NCBI RefSeq assembly: GCF_900114995.1
Contig: NZ_FOUX01000002.1
Location: 930,001 to 994,000, forward strand
Reading direction: 5' to 3'
From: Chitinophaga sp. YR627
GTDB taxonomy: Bacteria > Bacteroidota > Bacteroidia > Chitinophagales > Chitinophagaceae
DNA: 64,000 nucleotides
Part shown: positions 17,540 through 26,880 of the stretch, one piece after another
How positions within the stretch are numbered: position 1 is the first letter of the stretch
Layout of the letters: each line of letters begins with the position of its first letter
Position numbers and translations under genes: made by a program
The notes under the pieces: model-generated
The model's database searches: none
Told to the model about the DNA's origin: nothing
What the model saw: the letters and a program-made list of their open reading frames with translations, nothing else

Positions 17540-18343
17540 TTAATGTATTAAAGTCAGTGTATCTATTTTCGTTACTTTACCTGTTTCTACTACCACGCTC
17601 TGTTTCACTGCTGGTTGCAGCGTAGTATCAACAGAAATATAGTGCAGTGAATAGCTACCCGCAGCGATTCCTTTCAGGATATAAGCGCCACCAATACCGG
17701 AATAGGTACTTGCTACCGTATCCTGTCCGTTCAGCACCAATATTGCTGAAGGCAACACTGCCGGCAATACGACGCCCTGAATACTACCTCCCTGTGCTTC
17801 CAGTACAGTTCTGATAACAGGTTTCAGGATATATTTCCCTGAATTGCCCGCTTCGTGTATAGATTTTGCCACATCAAAATCCAGTAGCAATCTGTAAAGA
17901 ATACCGCCTGATACCGGCATGTTGATTTTTAGTTTTACACCGGAAGACTGTCCACTGGGCGTCTGTAACCTGATAGAATCCCCATTGTTGGTCACCACCC
18001 AGTTATCATCTCCTAATACAAGTCTGATTTCCTTAATAGTTCCGGAATTGATTTCCGCATCCGCCAGTACAGTGTCCCTGTCATTAACAAGCGTTAACAG
18101 GTTATACCGTCCCTTTTTCATGCCAGGCAAAGCCTGCCAGCCATTGTCATCACTATCATTGTAATTGACGTTCACTTCCTGAACATCGATATAAACAGCT
18201 TTAAAATCTCCGGGATCATCGGTCAGAGCGACCTGAATACGCGCTTTACCCTGATTGTCATCTTTCGAACAGGCAGACATCAATAACGCGGTACTTAAAA
18301 GCAGCATACCACTTGCCAGGTGCTTCAGTGCAGGCATTTTCAT
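17540..18343 (-). CDS. DUF4382 lipoprotein
   Basis: A 267-residue predicted lipoprotein. The signal peptide ends in the lipobox LLMSAC with Cys near residue 25. The DUF4382 domain (about residues 33-170) begins RIQVALTDDPGDFKAVYIDVQEVNV, a highly typical start, and includes GRYNLLTLVNDRDT and a later IRLVLGDDN. The C-terminal 75 residues form a carboxypeptidase-regulatory-like repeat (IQGVVLPAV to GSYSLHYISV). It is probably periplasmic or surface-facing, of unknown function. It stands alone on the minus strand. Confidence 0.85.
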   Translation of the reverse strand: MKMPALKHLASGMLLLSTALLMSACSKDDNQGKARIQVALTDDPGDFKAVYIDVQEVNVNYNDSDDNGWQALPGMKKGRYNLLTLVNDRDTVLADAEINSGTIKEIRLVLGDDNWVVTNNGDSIRLQTPSGQSSGVKLKINMPVSGGILYRLLLDFDVAKSIHEAGNSGKYILKPVIRTVLEAQGGSIQGVVLPAVLPSAILVLNGQDTVASTYSGIGGAYILKGIAAGSYSLHYISVDTTLQPAVKQSVVVETGKVTKIDTLTLIH

Positions 18344-18986
18344 TTTTCAGTGTATTTGGTTAAAATTTTATAGTAATTGTACAGGCAAGGTATAGCCGGA
18401 TTCTAAAGATATATTGAATTTTAAGACGACTTGCAACCTAACTACTTACAATCAATTGAAAATAAATGAGAAAAAAATGTAAAAAAATCTATTCACTCAT
18501 ACTCCGTTCTGGTCTAAAACGCGAAACAGAGGGTGTTCCTGCAGCTTTAATATTTACAAAAGCATCATATGCCGTATAACACATTGTAAATGTTCCCTTT
18601 ATAAGCCTTCTTCGCTCAAAATAGTGCTAAACGACTAATTTATAATCCCTTATCGCTTTGTTTGCCGCTCTGCAACGAAGGTATACCGTCATTACGCCGC
18701 TATCTGTACGCTTAAGAGCGAAGGGGTAACGGCATAATGTAGGCGTAGTAACGTAGTATATCGAAGAAATAAGAAAGAATTATTAAGCTGTAAAGGTATC
18801 AGGAGCGGATACTTTGTATCTGCAGAAAAGGAGATATAACACCAGTGAAATGTATAAAAAATGGCAGCAGTTATAGTGATGTATTGTACATATCATCGCA
18901 TGAGATGCCAATAGCATGTCCCGACGCGGGATGCATCTGTCAATTATTTAAATTGCCCGAGGTTAACTGATAAGCCTGAATGGAAA
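18344..18986. other. 643-bp gene-free region
   Basis: No credible coding frame is present on either strand. The base composition is AT-rich on the left (18344-18500) and mixed in the middle. Two fold-back segments are visible: TTACGCC at 18691 with GGCGTA at 18741 around a GC-richer core, and a stem at 18903-18939 (AGATGC / GCATCT enclosing CCCGACGCGGG). The second may end the PspC transcript, but it lacks a T-run. The stretch could hide a small RNA. Confidence 0.4.
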
Positions 18987-19208
18987 TTATAAGTACCTAA
19001 GGGGGTTTCTGCGGGCGTTCAGGATATAATTTTTCATATTAACCCAGAATGCCATGATCATATAAACGATAAGCGGAGAACCCATCGTAACGAATGAGGT
19101 ATAGATAAAAAACAAGCGGATACGTGAGGTAGCTATCCCAAGCTTATTGCCGATAGCTGTGCAGACCCCAAAGGCCTGCCATTCCACGAAATCTTTAAAT
19201 CGATTCAT
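18987..19208 (-). CDS. PspC-domain membrane protein
   Basis: A 73-residue protein matching the PspC fold: VCTAIGNKLGIATSRIRLFFI is the usual nucleic-acid-like N-terminal half, followed by one membrane helix (YTSFVTMGSPLIVYMIMAFW). PspC proteins take part in envelope stress sensing. No pspA/B partner is nearby. A promoter box lies 4 bp before the ATG, suggesting a leaderless transcript. Confidence 0.8.
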   Translation of the reverse strand: MNRFKDFVEWQAFGVCTAIGNKLGIATSRIRLFFIYTSFVTMGSPLIVYMIMAFWVNMKNYILNARRNPLRYL

Positions 19209-19212
19209 ATAT

Positions 19213-19243
19213 CAAATTTATTACAATCCCGGGTCAAAAACAA
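19213..19243 (-). promoter_or_regulatory. Bacteroidota promoter of the PspC gene
   Basis: On the minus strand TTG (19241-19243) is followed by a 20-bp spacer and TAAATTTG (19213-19220). Both elements and their spacing match the TTG-N17-23-TAnnTTTG consensus. The start codon begins only 4 bp after the -7 box, so transcription probably begins at or next to the ATG. Confidence 0.7.
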
Positions 19244-19438
19244 GTCCAAGTTCAGCCCCGGAGTTGGCTGATAGTGCGTTGGCAGTGAATTAGTGGCATT
19301 TCCTTTGTGAACCGGTAGGGTAACCGGGCGTTTTGTGTGTCGAGCCTTCGTAGACTGTCGCCTACATGTCTTTTATAAACTGGCTTAATTTAATTAATTT
19401 TGCGATGCATTTTCTAATAGGTCAAAAATTTTTTTTCC

Positions 19439-21712
19439 ATGGTGTTTGATATCGAAATGATTAAAAAAGTGTATGCGGCACTGCCGGGTAAGGTGGAAGC
19501 TACCCGTAAAATGCTGGGACGCCCGCTCACACTGTCTGAGAAGATTTTATATGCACACTTATATGCTCCAACCACTGCGGCATTTGAGCGTGGAAAATCT
19601 TATGTGGAATTTGCACCCGATCGCGTTGCGATGCAGGATGCTACCGCACAGATGGCTCTTTTGCAGTTCATGACCTGTGGTCGTGATAAAGTAGCTGTCC
19701 CTTCGACCGTACACTGTGATCACCTTATTCAGGCTAAAACAGGTGCTGCAGAAGACCTGGCAACTGCTGTGGATACTAACAGGGAAGTATACGATTTTCT
19801 GTCTTCTATCTCTAACAAATACGGTATCGGTTTCTGGAAACCAGGCGCTGGTATCATTCACCAGGTTGTACTGGAAAACTATGCTTTCCCAGGCGGTCTG
19901 ATGATCGGAACAGATTCCCATACACCCAATGCCGGTGGTCTGGGCATGCTGGCTATCGGTGTTGGTGGCGCTGATGCAGTAGACGTAATGGCCGGTCTGC
20001 CATGGGAGCTGAAAATGCCTAAACTGATCGGTGTAAAACTGACCGGTAAACTGAGTGGCTGGACCTCTCCTAAAGACGTGATCCTGAAAGTTGCAGGTGT
20101 ACTGACTGTAAAAGGTGGTACAGGCTGCATCGTTGAATACTTCGGTGAAGGCGCTGATAGTCTGAGCGCTACCGGTAAAGGTACGATCTGTAACATGGGT
20201 GCGGAAATAGGTGCTACCTGCTCCGTATTCGCCTATGATACCAAGATCGCTGCTTACCTGAATGCAACTGAGCGTCAGGACATCGCAACACTGGCTGATG
20301 GCGTAAAAGAACACCTGCGCCCGGATGCGGAAGTCTATGCAGATCCTTCCAAATATTACGATCAGGTGATCGAAATCAACCTGGACGAACTGGAGCCACA
20401 TGTAAACGGTCCGTTCACACCGGACCTGGCATGGCCTATCTCCAAATTCGCACAGGCAGTAAGGGAAAACAACTGGCCGGAGAAACTGGAAGTTGCCCTG
20501 ATCGGCTCCTGCACCAACTCTTCTTACGAAGATATCTCCCGCGCTGCTTCCCTGGCGAAACAGGCGGTGGATAAAAACCTCGACGTTAAAGCGGAATATA
20601 CCATCACACCGGGTTCTGAACTGGTACGTTATACCATCGAAAGAGACGGTCTGTTAAATACATTCGACCAGATCGGCGGTATTGTACTGGCAAACGCCTG
20701 CGGCCCCTGTATCGGTCAGTGGGCTCGTCACATCGATGATCCTAACCGTAAAAACTCCATCATCACTTCCTTCAACCGTAACTTTGCGAAAAGGAATGAT
20801 GGTCTGGCAGCTACGCACGCTTTCGTTGCTTCTCCTGAAATCGTTACTGCTTTCGCCATCGCTGGTGACCTGACGTTCAACCCGCTGACTGACAAGCTGA
20901 AAACAAAAGATGGCCAGGAAGTAATGCTGGACGAACCAACCGGTTTCGAACTGCCAACCAGAGGCTTTGATGTAGATGATCCAGGTTACCAGGCGCCTGC
21001 TGCTGATGGTAGCGGTGTACAGGTGATCGTATCCCCAACCAGCGACCGTCTGCAACTGCTGGCGCCATTCGCTGCATGGGAAGGTACTGATCTGAAAGGC
21101 CTGAAACTGCTGATCAAAGCAAAAGGTAAATGTACCACTGACCACATCTCTATGGCAGGTCCGTGGTTAAAATACCGTGGTCACCTCGACAACATCTCCA
21201 ACAACATGCTGATCGGTGCGTTGAATGCATACAACGACAAAACTGACAGCGTTAAGAACCAGCTGACCGGCGAATACGCAGGCGTACCTGTTGTACAGCG
21301 CGCTTATAAGGCTGCTAACATCGGTTCCGTTGTGGTAGGTGATGAAAACTATGGTGAAGGATCCAGCCGCGAACACGCAGCAATGGAACCACGTCACCTG
21401 GGCGTTCGTGCCATCCTGGTGAAATCTTTCGCCCGTATCCACGAAACAAACCTGAAAAAACAGGGTATGCTCGGACTGACCTTCGCTAATAAGGAAGACT
21501 ACGATAAGATCCTGGAAGATGATACTTTCGATATCCTGGGTCTGACTACTTTCGCGCCTGGTAAACAGCTGACTGTTGTGGCTAACCACAAAGACGGCAG
21601 CAAGGACGAAATCGTGGTAAACCACACTTACAATGAACAACAGATCGAGTGGTTCAAATCAGGTGGTGCACTGAACGTGATCCGCGCACAGTTTGCTAAA
21701 AAAGCACAATAG
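19439..21712 (+). CDS. acn: aconitate hydratase
   Basis: A 757-residue aconitase of the mitochondrial-like type, interconverting citrate and isocitrate in the TCA cycle. The Fe-S cluster cysteines lie in [13 protein letters not shown] (near residue 361) and [10 protein letters not shown] (near residue 424). Other signatures are [23 protein letters not shown], read in parts, [15 protein letters not shown] and the swivelling-domain loop [14 protein letters not shown]. Length matches the family (about 750-780). It is a single gene between two minus-strand or unrelated units, with a terminator just after the stop. Confidence 0.97.
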   Translation: MVFDIEMIKKVYAALPGKVEATRKMLGRPLTLSEKILYAHLYAPTTAAFERGKSYVEFAPDRVAMQDATAQMALLQFMTCGRDKVAVPSTVHCDHLIQAKTGAAEDLATAVDTNREVYDFLSSISNKYGIGFWKPGAGIIHQVVLENYAFPGGLMIGTDSHTPNAGGLGMLAIGVGGADAVDVMAGLPWELKMPKLIGVKLTGKLSGWTSPKDVILKVAGVLTVKGGTGCIVEYFGEGADSLSATGKGTICNMGAEIGATCSVFAYDTKIAAYLNATERQDIATLADGVKEHLRPDAEVYADPSKYYDQVIEINLDELEPHVNGPFTPDLAWPISKFAQAVRENNWPEKLEVALIGSCTNSSYEDISRAASLAKQAVDKNLDVKAEYTITPGSELVRYTIERDGLLNTFDQIGGIVLANACGPCIGQWARHIDDPNRKNSIITSFNRNFAKRNDGLAATHAFVASPEIVTAFAIAGDLTFNPLTDKLKTKDGQEVMLDEPTGFELPTRGFDVDDPGYQAPAADGSGVQVIVSPTSDRLQLLAPFAAWEGTDLKGLKLLIKAKGKCTTDHISMAGPWLKYRGHLDNISNNMLIGALNAYNDKTDSVKNQLTGEYAGVPVVQRAYKAANIGSVVVGDENYGEGSSREHAAMEPRHLGVRAILVKSFARIHETNLKKQGMLGLTFANKEDYDKILEDDTFDILGLTTFAPGKQLTVVANHKDGSKDEIVVNHTYNEQQIEWFKSGGALNVIRAQFAKKAQ

Positions 21713-21734
21713 CCCCCGGCTATAAATGATAAAG

Positions 21735-21765
21735 AATCCCGTCTGTCTCGGCAGGCGGGATTTTT
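21735..21765 (+). terminator. Rho-independent terminator after aconitase
   Basis: AATCCCGTCTG and CAGGCGGGATT form an 11-bp stem around TCTCGG, followed by five T. It ends 19 bp before the next start codon, so the downstream gene needs read-through or a promoter inside this region. Confidence 0.88.
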
Positions 21766-21783
21766 ATTTTTACCTTTACCCCT

Positions 21784-22413
21784 ATGCAGATAGATACTTT
21801 AAACAACGTCTGGAATCAACTCCTGGAACCATATACTAAAAGCCAGGCACTGATAGACCAGGGATTCGAACTGATCACCCGTCAATATTCAGCCGCAGAC
21901 CGTCATTATCATAACTTACACCATCTCTACGCCCTGCTGCAGTTACAGCTGGAGCATAGCGACCTCATTGCAGACAATGAAAACTTTCTGCTGGCTATTT
22001 TCTTCCATGATCTCATTTATGATGTAAAACAGGTCGATAATGAGGAACAAAGCGCTATGGCGGCGGCTGAATTCCTGTTTCAGACCAACTACCCCGCTGC
22101 CGATATAGAAGGCGTTATGCACCTTATTCGTGCCACCAAAACGCATGTCAATACAAACGCGCATCCTGACCTGGACTATTTCCTGGACTTTGATCTGTCA
22201 ATACTGGGTACACCAGCCGACGTCTATGAAGGTTATGCAAAACAGATACGTGAGGAATATAGTATCTACCCTGATGAGGTGTATAACGCAGGCAGAAAGA
22301 AGGTATTACAGCATTTCCTGGATCAGCCTTCCATCTTTAAGACAGACGGCTTCCGCGAACAACGCGAAATGATTGCCCGTCAGAACCTGGTGACAGAGCT
22401 GCAATCGTTGTAA
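21784..22413 (+). CDS. HD-like predicted metal-dependent phosphohydrolase
   Basis: A 209-residue soluble protein of the family annotated as predicted metal-dependent HD-superfamily phosphohydrolases. Metal-binding candidates are YHNLHHLYALL (residues 38-48), FFHDLIYD (near residue 77) and DFDLSILG (near residue 138). The arrangement H...HD...D fits an HD-type site. The substrate is unknown, and it has no signal peptide. It ends 5 bp from the end of the convergent DUF4421 gene. Confidence 0.75.
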   Translation: MQIDTLNNVWNQLLEPYTKSQALIDQGFELITRQYSAADRHYHNLHHLYALLQLQLEHSDLIADNENFLLAIFFHDLIYDVKQVDNEEQSAMAAAEFLFQTNYPAADIEGVMHLIRATKTHVNTNAHPDLDYFLDFDLSILGTPADVYEGYAKQIREEYSIYPDEVYNAGRKKVLQHFLDQPSIFKTDGFREQREMIARQNLVTELQSL

Positions 22414-22418
22414 CCCGT

Positions 22419-23528
22419 TTAGAAAAGCTGTTTCTTCAGTGTAAATCTTCTGGCAAGGCTGATACGGAAATTGCCCGCCCCCACCGTCTGATAGGTATCA
22501 GGCACGGGCGACTGACTCCGTGTGGTCAGGTATACATAGTGAATGCCGGCAAAGTAACGGCTGGAGTTATAACCCAGGGATATACGGATATTGTTGTTAA
22601 GCTGGATACCGGCTTTTTTCAGATCAACCTGGTTGATCCGGTTCATCACCGTGTAATTCACCCCCAGACTGCCACTTAAAGACAGGGTTGTGAACCAGTG
22701 CTGTTTATAGACAAATGTATGTGCATAACCCGCATTGGCAGCACCGCTGAAGATGCGGGTCCTGTAGAAGTTCTCTCCGTTAAAGAAACCGGTTTTCTGA
22801 ATATAGGAAGGGATCAGGCCTGAGTCGCCTTTCATTCTCACTCCAAAGACCTCTCCACCCACCAGGAAGGAACCGGCGCTCCTTTTCTGGTAATCGTTTT
22901 GCAGATAGGCCGCACGGTAGGAAAAGCGTTTCGCATTGAAAACATACTGCACATTAAGTCCGAGATTCACATTTTTTGCATCCGGACGGATCATTTCCAC
23001 ATTATTGGAACCGGCATTGGAGCCGAAGCTGTTGATCAGTCTGCGCGTATTGGCAATATAGTACCCTTCATATATCTGGCCATAGAAATCCACTACCAGT
23101 TTACGGGTGTAGATATGCGTCTGGAGGTCCAGCATTTTGGTCTTACCATACTCTCCCCTGTCTTTGTTGATAGCGGGCAGGTTAAAAGCAATATTCACCG
23201 CAATAAAGCGATAGTTGACGCCGACACCGACGTTAAAAGGCGTATTGGGACGATATAAAACTTCTTTGGAATTTTTGGAGTTAACGAGGCCATTATCCGT
23301 AATACTACCGTCTACGATGCCGTTATCCACGATATCGTAGTTATTGTATTTACGGGAGCCGAAAATGCGAAAAGTGATATCCTTTGTATGCTCTTCGATA
23401 TAATTGGAATCATTTTCCGTCTCCAGCCATCGGGTAGCTTTTTTAAACAGCGTGGTTCTCTGCTGTGCAGAAACAGCAACACAAAAAAGCAGACACACCG
23501 ACAATAAAGTTAGCCATCTCAACATCAT
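22419..23528 (-). CDS. DUF4421 outer-membrane protein
   Basis: A 369-residue protein with a signal peptide (ends AVSAQ near residue 22). The DUF4421 body shows NVGVGVNYRFIAVNIAFNLP, many beta-strands ending in aromatic residues, and a final strand FRISLARRFTLKKQLF. It is predicted to be an outer-membrane barrel of unknown function, common in Bacteroidota. Two consecutive ATG codons open the frame. Confidence 0.82.
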   Translation of the reverse strand: MMLRWLTLLSVCLLFCVAVSAQQRTTLFKKATRWLETENDSNYIEEHTKDITFRIFGSRKYNNYDIVDNGIVDGSITDNGLVNSKNSKEVLYRPNTPFNVGVGVNYRFIAVNIAFNLPAINKDRGEYGKTKMLDLQTHIYTRKLVVDFYGQIYEGYYIANTRRLINSFGSNAGSNNVEMIRPDAKNVNLGLNVQYVFNAKRFSYRAAYLQNDYQKRSAGSFLVGGEVFGVRMKGDSGLIPSYIQKTGFFNGENFYRTRIFSGAANAGYAHTFVYKQHWFTTLSLSGSLGVNYTVMNRINQVDLKKAGIQLNNNIRISLGYNSSRYFAGIHYVYLTTRSQSPVPDTYQTVGAGNFRISLARRFTLKKQLF

Positions 23529-23564
23529 TTCACAGTTCTAAATATATTATGCATTGCATTCCAC

Positions 23565-24056
23565 TTACTTTGGCAGCTCAATTACCTCCAGCTGACTGAT
23601 ATTTCCTGCTGACAGATCAAACCTCACCAGGGTTTTGACTTTATGCCATCCCTGTATACCGCACGCTCCCGGGTTGATATGCACCAGATTCATAGCGGGG
23701 TCGGGCATTACTTTTAATATATGAGAATGCCCGCAAATAAATAATTTGGGTGTATGCTCCTTCAACAGATCCTTGATTCCCGGAGCGTATTTGCCCGGAT
23801 ATCCGCCAATATGCGTCATAAACACCTTCACCTGTTCCACTTCAAAAGGGAGATGCAGCGGATAGCGCACCCGCAGTTCGGCGCCATCAATATTCCCATA
23901 TACAGCACGGAAGGGCTTAAAAGCCTCCAGTTTATCCGCCAGTTCCAGGTTACCAATGTCTCCGGCATGCCAGATTTCGTCCACTTTTTCGAAATATCTG
24001 TATACATCGGGATGGAGATAACTATGGGTATCTGACATCAATCCTATCTTCTTCAT
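23565..24056 (-). CDS. YfcE/MJ0936-type phosphodiesterase
   Basis: A 163-residue calcineurin-like phosphoesterase. The metal ligands are MSDTHSYLHP (residues 7-16), WHAGDIGN (near residue 34), VYGNIDG (near residue 54), MTHIGGYPGKY and the closing CGHSHILK. The length and order match the small YfcE family, which hydrolyses phosphodiesters with unclear physiological substrates. The gene lies 36 bp upstream of the DUF4421 gene on the same strand and is divergent from purU. Confidence 0.88.
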   Translation of the reverse strand: MKKIGLMSDTHSYLHPDVYRYFEKVDEIWHAGDIGNLELADKLEAFKPFRAVYGNIDGAELRVRYPLHLPFEVEQVKVFMTHIGGYPGKYAPGIKDLLKEHTPKLFICGHSHILKVMPDPAMNLVHINPGACGIQGWHKVKTLVRFDLSAGNISQLEVIELPK

Positions 24057-24123
24057 GCGTCAAAATTGGGCCCAAAAGTAAAATAACTTTAGTATTTTAC
24101 TGAGAATATATATACCTATTTTT

Positions 24124-24987
24124 ATGCAGACCGATATTACCGGCAGGTTGCTCATCTGCTGTCCTGACCGGCCCGGCATAGTTGCCGGTGTGTCCCAGTT
24201 CCTTTTTACCTGTGGAGCAAACATTCTCGATGCAAGCCAGCACAGCACCGATCCGAAAGAAGGCCTGTTCTTTATGCGTATGGTTTTCCACCTGGAAAAC
24301 ACCCTTGTTACCATGGAAGAACTGGAAAAACAATTCCAGGAAAAGGTAGCCGCTCCCCTGAAAATGGAATGGCGTATTGATTACACTTCTCACCGCAAGA
24401 AAATGGCGATCATGGTATCGCGCTACGACCACTGCCTGATGGAATTACTATGGCGCTGGCGCAGCGGGGAATTACCGGTAGATATCCCACTGGTGATCTC
24501 CAACCATGAAGACCTGCGAAAACTGACAGAAGATTTTGGTATTCCCTTCCATTATTTGCCCGTAAATGCCGAAAATAAGGCCGAAAGGGAAAAAGAAGCC
24601 ATTCAGCTGATCCAGGACGCAAAAGCCGATTTTACCGTGCTTGCGCGTTATATGCAGATACTCTCTCCTTCTTTCGTCAGCACATTCCCCGGAAAGATCA
24701 TCAATATCCATCACTCCTTCCTGCCCGCATTCGCAGGCGCCAATCCGTATAAAAATGCTTATACACGCGGCGTAAAACTGATCGGCGCCACAGCACATTA
24801 TGTGACAGACGACCTGGATGAAGGGCCGATCATCGATCAGGATGTAGCCCGTGTGAGTCACCGTCATGCGGTCAACGACCTGGTGATGCTGGGACGCGAT
24901 ATCGAAAGACAGGTACTGACAAGAGCCGTAGTAGCACATGTGGAAGACCGGGTGATCGTACATGGCAATAAGACGATCGTATTCTAA
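24124..24987 (+). CDS. purU: formyltetrahydrofolate deformylase
   Basis: A 287-residue PurU that hydrolyses 10-formyl-THF to formate and THF, supplying formate and balancing one-carbon pools. An N-terminal ACT domain starts [21 protein letters not shown] (shortened here). The C-terminal formyltransferase-like domain includes [29 protein letters not shown] (the catalytic Asn-His-Ser region) and [11 protein letters not shown]. Length fits the family. It is followed by a strong hairpin flanked by heptamer repeats. Confidence 0.95.
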   Translation: MQTDITGRLLICCPDRPGIVAGVSQFLFTCGANILDASQHSTDPKEGLFFMRMVFHLENTLVTMEELEKQFQEKVAAPLKMEWRIDYTSHRKKMAIMVSRYDHCLMELLWRWRSGELPVDIPLVISNHEDLRKLTEDFGIPFHYLPVNAENKAEREKEAIQLIQDAKADFTVLARYMQILSPSFVSTFPGKIINIHHSFLPAFAGANPYKNAYTRGVKLIGATAHYVTDDLDEGPIIDQDVARVSHRHAVNDLVMLGRDIERQVLTRAVVAHVEDRVIVHGNKTIVF

Positions 24988-24990
24988 ATT

Positions 24991-25126
24991 AACAATTAGG
25001 AATTAGGAATTGGTTTCTCTAATTGATTGAAATTATATTAAAAAGGGTGCCGTTATTCAAGCCTGAATAACGGCACCCTTTTTAATATAGAGTAACTCCT
25101 TGAATCGTAATTCCTAATTCCTAATT
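24991..25126. repeat. inverted TAGGAAT heptamer element enclosing a terminator
   Basis: The left arm AACAATTAGGAATTAGGAAT (24991-25010) and the right arm AATTCCTAATTCCTAATT (25109-25126) are reverse complements built of 7-bp TAGGAAT units. The right arm directly abuts the stop codon of the downstream minus-strand gene. The interior contains the purU terminator. Confidence 0.8.
25036..25087. terminator. bidirectional terminator after purU
   Basis: A 24-bp perfect stem (TATTAAAAAGGGTGCCGTTA... and its complement) with an AGCC-type 4-nt loop separates convergent genes. A-run and T-run ends serve both strands. Confidence 0.92.
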
Positions 25127-25726
25127 TCATTTCCTCACATACCGTCCAAACGATCTGCCGGCCATTGCATATGACTCTGTAATACGTGCACCGGTGTCAA
25201 AGTCCATTCCAAAGGCAATTCTGCCAGGCGCCTTATCCACAGAAACCTTTGCCACCACTTTACTCTTATCAGCCGTCTCAACGATCCAGATCTCTCCATT
25301 GATATAAGAATTCTTACGCATCACCCCTACATTAAAACCAGGTTCAACAAAGGTCGTTTTAAAGATCAGCGTATACTTTGCAGCAGGAAAATTACCCGCT
25401 TTGATACCATTGGAACCCTCTGTGAACATTTCATTAAATCTTGGTTCAAAACGGGCCGCTCTGTCGGCTTTCCAGGCAGTTGCCCAGGTGTCGCCCTTAC
25501 CAGCTTCTTTCTTGTTGTATTCGTCTTTCTTCTTCTGGATATAATCATCTTCATTATCGAACTCGCCCACCTTTACATGGTCGTACGTAAATTCTGTGTT
25601 AATCTCAGTTTGTTCTTTTAAAACGGCGACATCGCCTTCCTGTACTTTAATTTTCTGGGCACCTGCCAAAAGCGAGGAACATAACATGACAGTAGCTATT
25701 ACAGCTACTTTTGGGATCAATTTCAT
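25127..25726 (-). CDS. secreted hypothetical protein
   Basis: A 199-residue protein with a signal peptide (MKLIPKVAVIATVMLCSSLLAGAQ, shortened in practice at LAGAQ near residue 24). The mature part starts IKVQEGDVAVLKEQTEIN and contains a charged central stretch (DDYIQKKKDEYNKKEAGKGD). Beta-rich segments (KYTLIFKTTFVEPGFN, INGEIWIVETADK) follow. I do not recognise a Pfam family. It probably acts in the periplasm. It has its own promoter and is separated from hutG by a terminator-like cruciform. Confidence 0.65.
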   Translation of the reverse strand: MKLIPKVAVIATVMLCSSLLAGAQKIKVQEGDVAVLKEQTEINTEFTYDHVKVGEFDNEDDYIQKKKDEYNKKEAGKGDTWATAWKADRAARFEPRFNEMFTEGSNGIKAGNFPAAKYTLIFKTTFVEPGFNVGVMRKNSYINGEIWIVETADKSKVVAKVSVDKAPGRIAFGMDFDTGARITESYAMAGRSFGRYVRK

Positions 25727-25747
25727 GGCAATTTTGTTTTAGTGCTC

Positions 25748-25779
25748 CAAATATAAAAAAGCCCTGTAAGAAAAGACAA
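25748..25779 (-). promoter_or_regulatory. promoter of the secreted hypothetical gene
   Basis: On the minus strand TTG (25777-25779), a 21-bp spacer and TATATTTG (25748-25755) match the Bacteroidota consensus. The -7 box ends about 21 bp before the ATG. The -33 element overlaps the hutG terminator stem. Confidence 0.6.
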
Positions 25780-25828
25780 TCCCCCGGAAAGAATTGCGGG
25801 AAATACGCAACGCGTTACGGGGGATTGT
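25776..25828 (-). terminator. nested hairpin, probable hutG terminator
   Basis: The outer stem ACAATCCCCC / GGGGGATTGT encloses an inner TTGCG / CGCAA stem. On the minus strand the outer stem is followed by TCTTTTC. It lies 35 bp after the hutG stop. Confidence 0.6.
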
Positions 25829-25863
25829 GACAAGATATTGCAGACCGCAACTATATGTTACTA

Positions 25864-26865
25864 CTAATGATAATGCAGATTGCTGATCATTTCAAATAAT
25901 AAGGCAGCACCCAGTTTCGCAGTACGGTTATCCACATCCAGAGAAGGGTTCAGTTCTGCGATATCAATACCTGCGAGCTTACCACTCTGCAGAATATTGC
26001 GGTAACATTCCAGGAACAGACCATCAGGTCTTATACCGTTATAAGCAGTTGCACTTACACCAGGGGCAAAAGCAGCCGAAAATACGTCCAGATCGATGGT
26101 GAGGTATACATGGTCCACATCTCTTAAGAACTGACCGATAGCGGCATGTAAAAGCGCTTTATCCTGCAGGTGAAAAGCATCCGCATCCACATATTGCGCA
26201 TCGAGGTCACCCGCAATACGGAACAGCTGCTGCGTATTACTATTGGCCTGGATACCCAGTGCGAGATAATAAAAAGGCAAACCTTCCAGTTTACAGTCCT
26301 GCGCAAGTTGCCAGAACCCTGTACCTGAAGTACTACCCTCCTCTCCTTTCATCCGCAGGTCAAAATGTGCGTCAAAATTCAGCAGTCCCAGTTTCTCGCC
26401 ACGTTTACGCGCAAGCAGGTGCTGATAAATACCATGCGCATGTCCATAAGTGATCTCATGACCACCACCCAGTAATACCGGCAAATAACCAGCCTTGCGT
26501 ATAGTCAGCACAGTATCAGATAATGTCTGTTGTGCTTCTTCCAGCAGATTATCCTTACATATCACATCTCCAACATCTGCCAGTATCAGTTCACTGTCAA
26601 AATGAACAGGAAAATTGCTACTGGCTGTTCTTAGTGCAGCCGGCCCTTCAGCTGCGCCTACACGGCCTTTATTGCGGCGCACGCCTTCATCACTCGCAAA
26701 CCCAAGAAATGCTACACCCTGCTGATGTGGCTTTAAGGAAGGCAATGATCCGGTCAACAGGTTCACAGGCGTAACACGCTGGTGCCAGCGCAGTAATTCT
26801 TCGTCTGTACCATCTATCCGTCCTGTCCACCCCGCAGGCTGTCTGTAAAAATCTGGCTTCATCAT
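25864..26865 (-). CDS. hutG: formimidoylglutamase
   Basis: A 333-residue ureohydrolase-fold enzyme (counted from the ATG at 26865; a TTG three codons upstream sits inside a promoter box). It hydrolyses N-formimino-glutamate to glutamate and formamide, the last step of one histidine degradation route. Mn-binding motifs are GGGHEITYGHAHG, NFDAHFDLR and TIDLDVFSAAFAPGVSA, with the C-terminal DIAELNPSLDVDNRTA. Arginase or agmatinase would share these motifs, but adjacency to hutHUI supports HutG. It is separated from hutI by the GH5 gene on the other strand. Confidence 0.88.
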   Translation of the reverse strand: MMKPDFYRQPAGWTGRIDGTDEELLRWHQRVTPVNLLTGSLPSLKPHQQGVAFLGFASDEGVRRNKGRVGAAEGPAALRTASSNFPVHFDSELILADVGDVICKDNLLEEAQQTLSDTVLTIRKAGYLPVLLGGGHEITYGHAHGIYQHLLARKRGEKLGLLNFDAHFDLRMKGEEGSTSGTGFWQLAQDCKLEGLPFYYLALGIQANSNTQQLFRIAGDLDAQYVDADAFHLQDKALLHAAIGQFLRDVDHVYLTIDLDVFSAAFAPGVSATAYNGIRPDGLFLECYRNILQSGKLAGIDIAELNPSLDVDNRTAKLGAALLFEMISNLHYH

Positions 26866-26871
26866 AGAAGA

Positions 26872-26879
26872 CAAAGTTA
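26872..26879 (-). promoter_or_regulatory. hutG: -7 box (TAACTTTG) at the hutG start
   Basis: A TAnnTTTG match whose last base is 6 bp before the first ATG. A heptamer repeat array directly abuts its upstream side and occupies the place of the -33 element. No TTG is found at the usual distance. Confidence 0.5.
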
Positions 26880-26880
26880 C

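Noticed and set aside
19559..20401. 280-codon open frame antisense to aconitase
   Set aside because: Shadow of strongly biased coding DNA; no ribosome-binding site or recognisable domain.
24991..25126. Heptamer arrays as a CRISPR array
   Set aside because: Units are 7 bp and directly tandem, with no spacers of constant length and no cas genes nearby.
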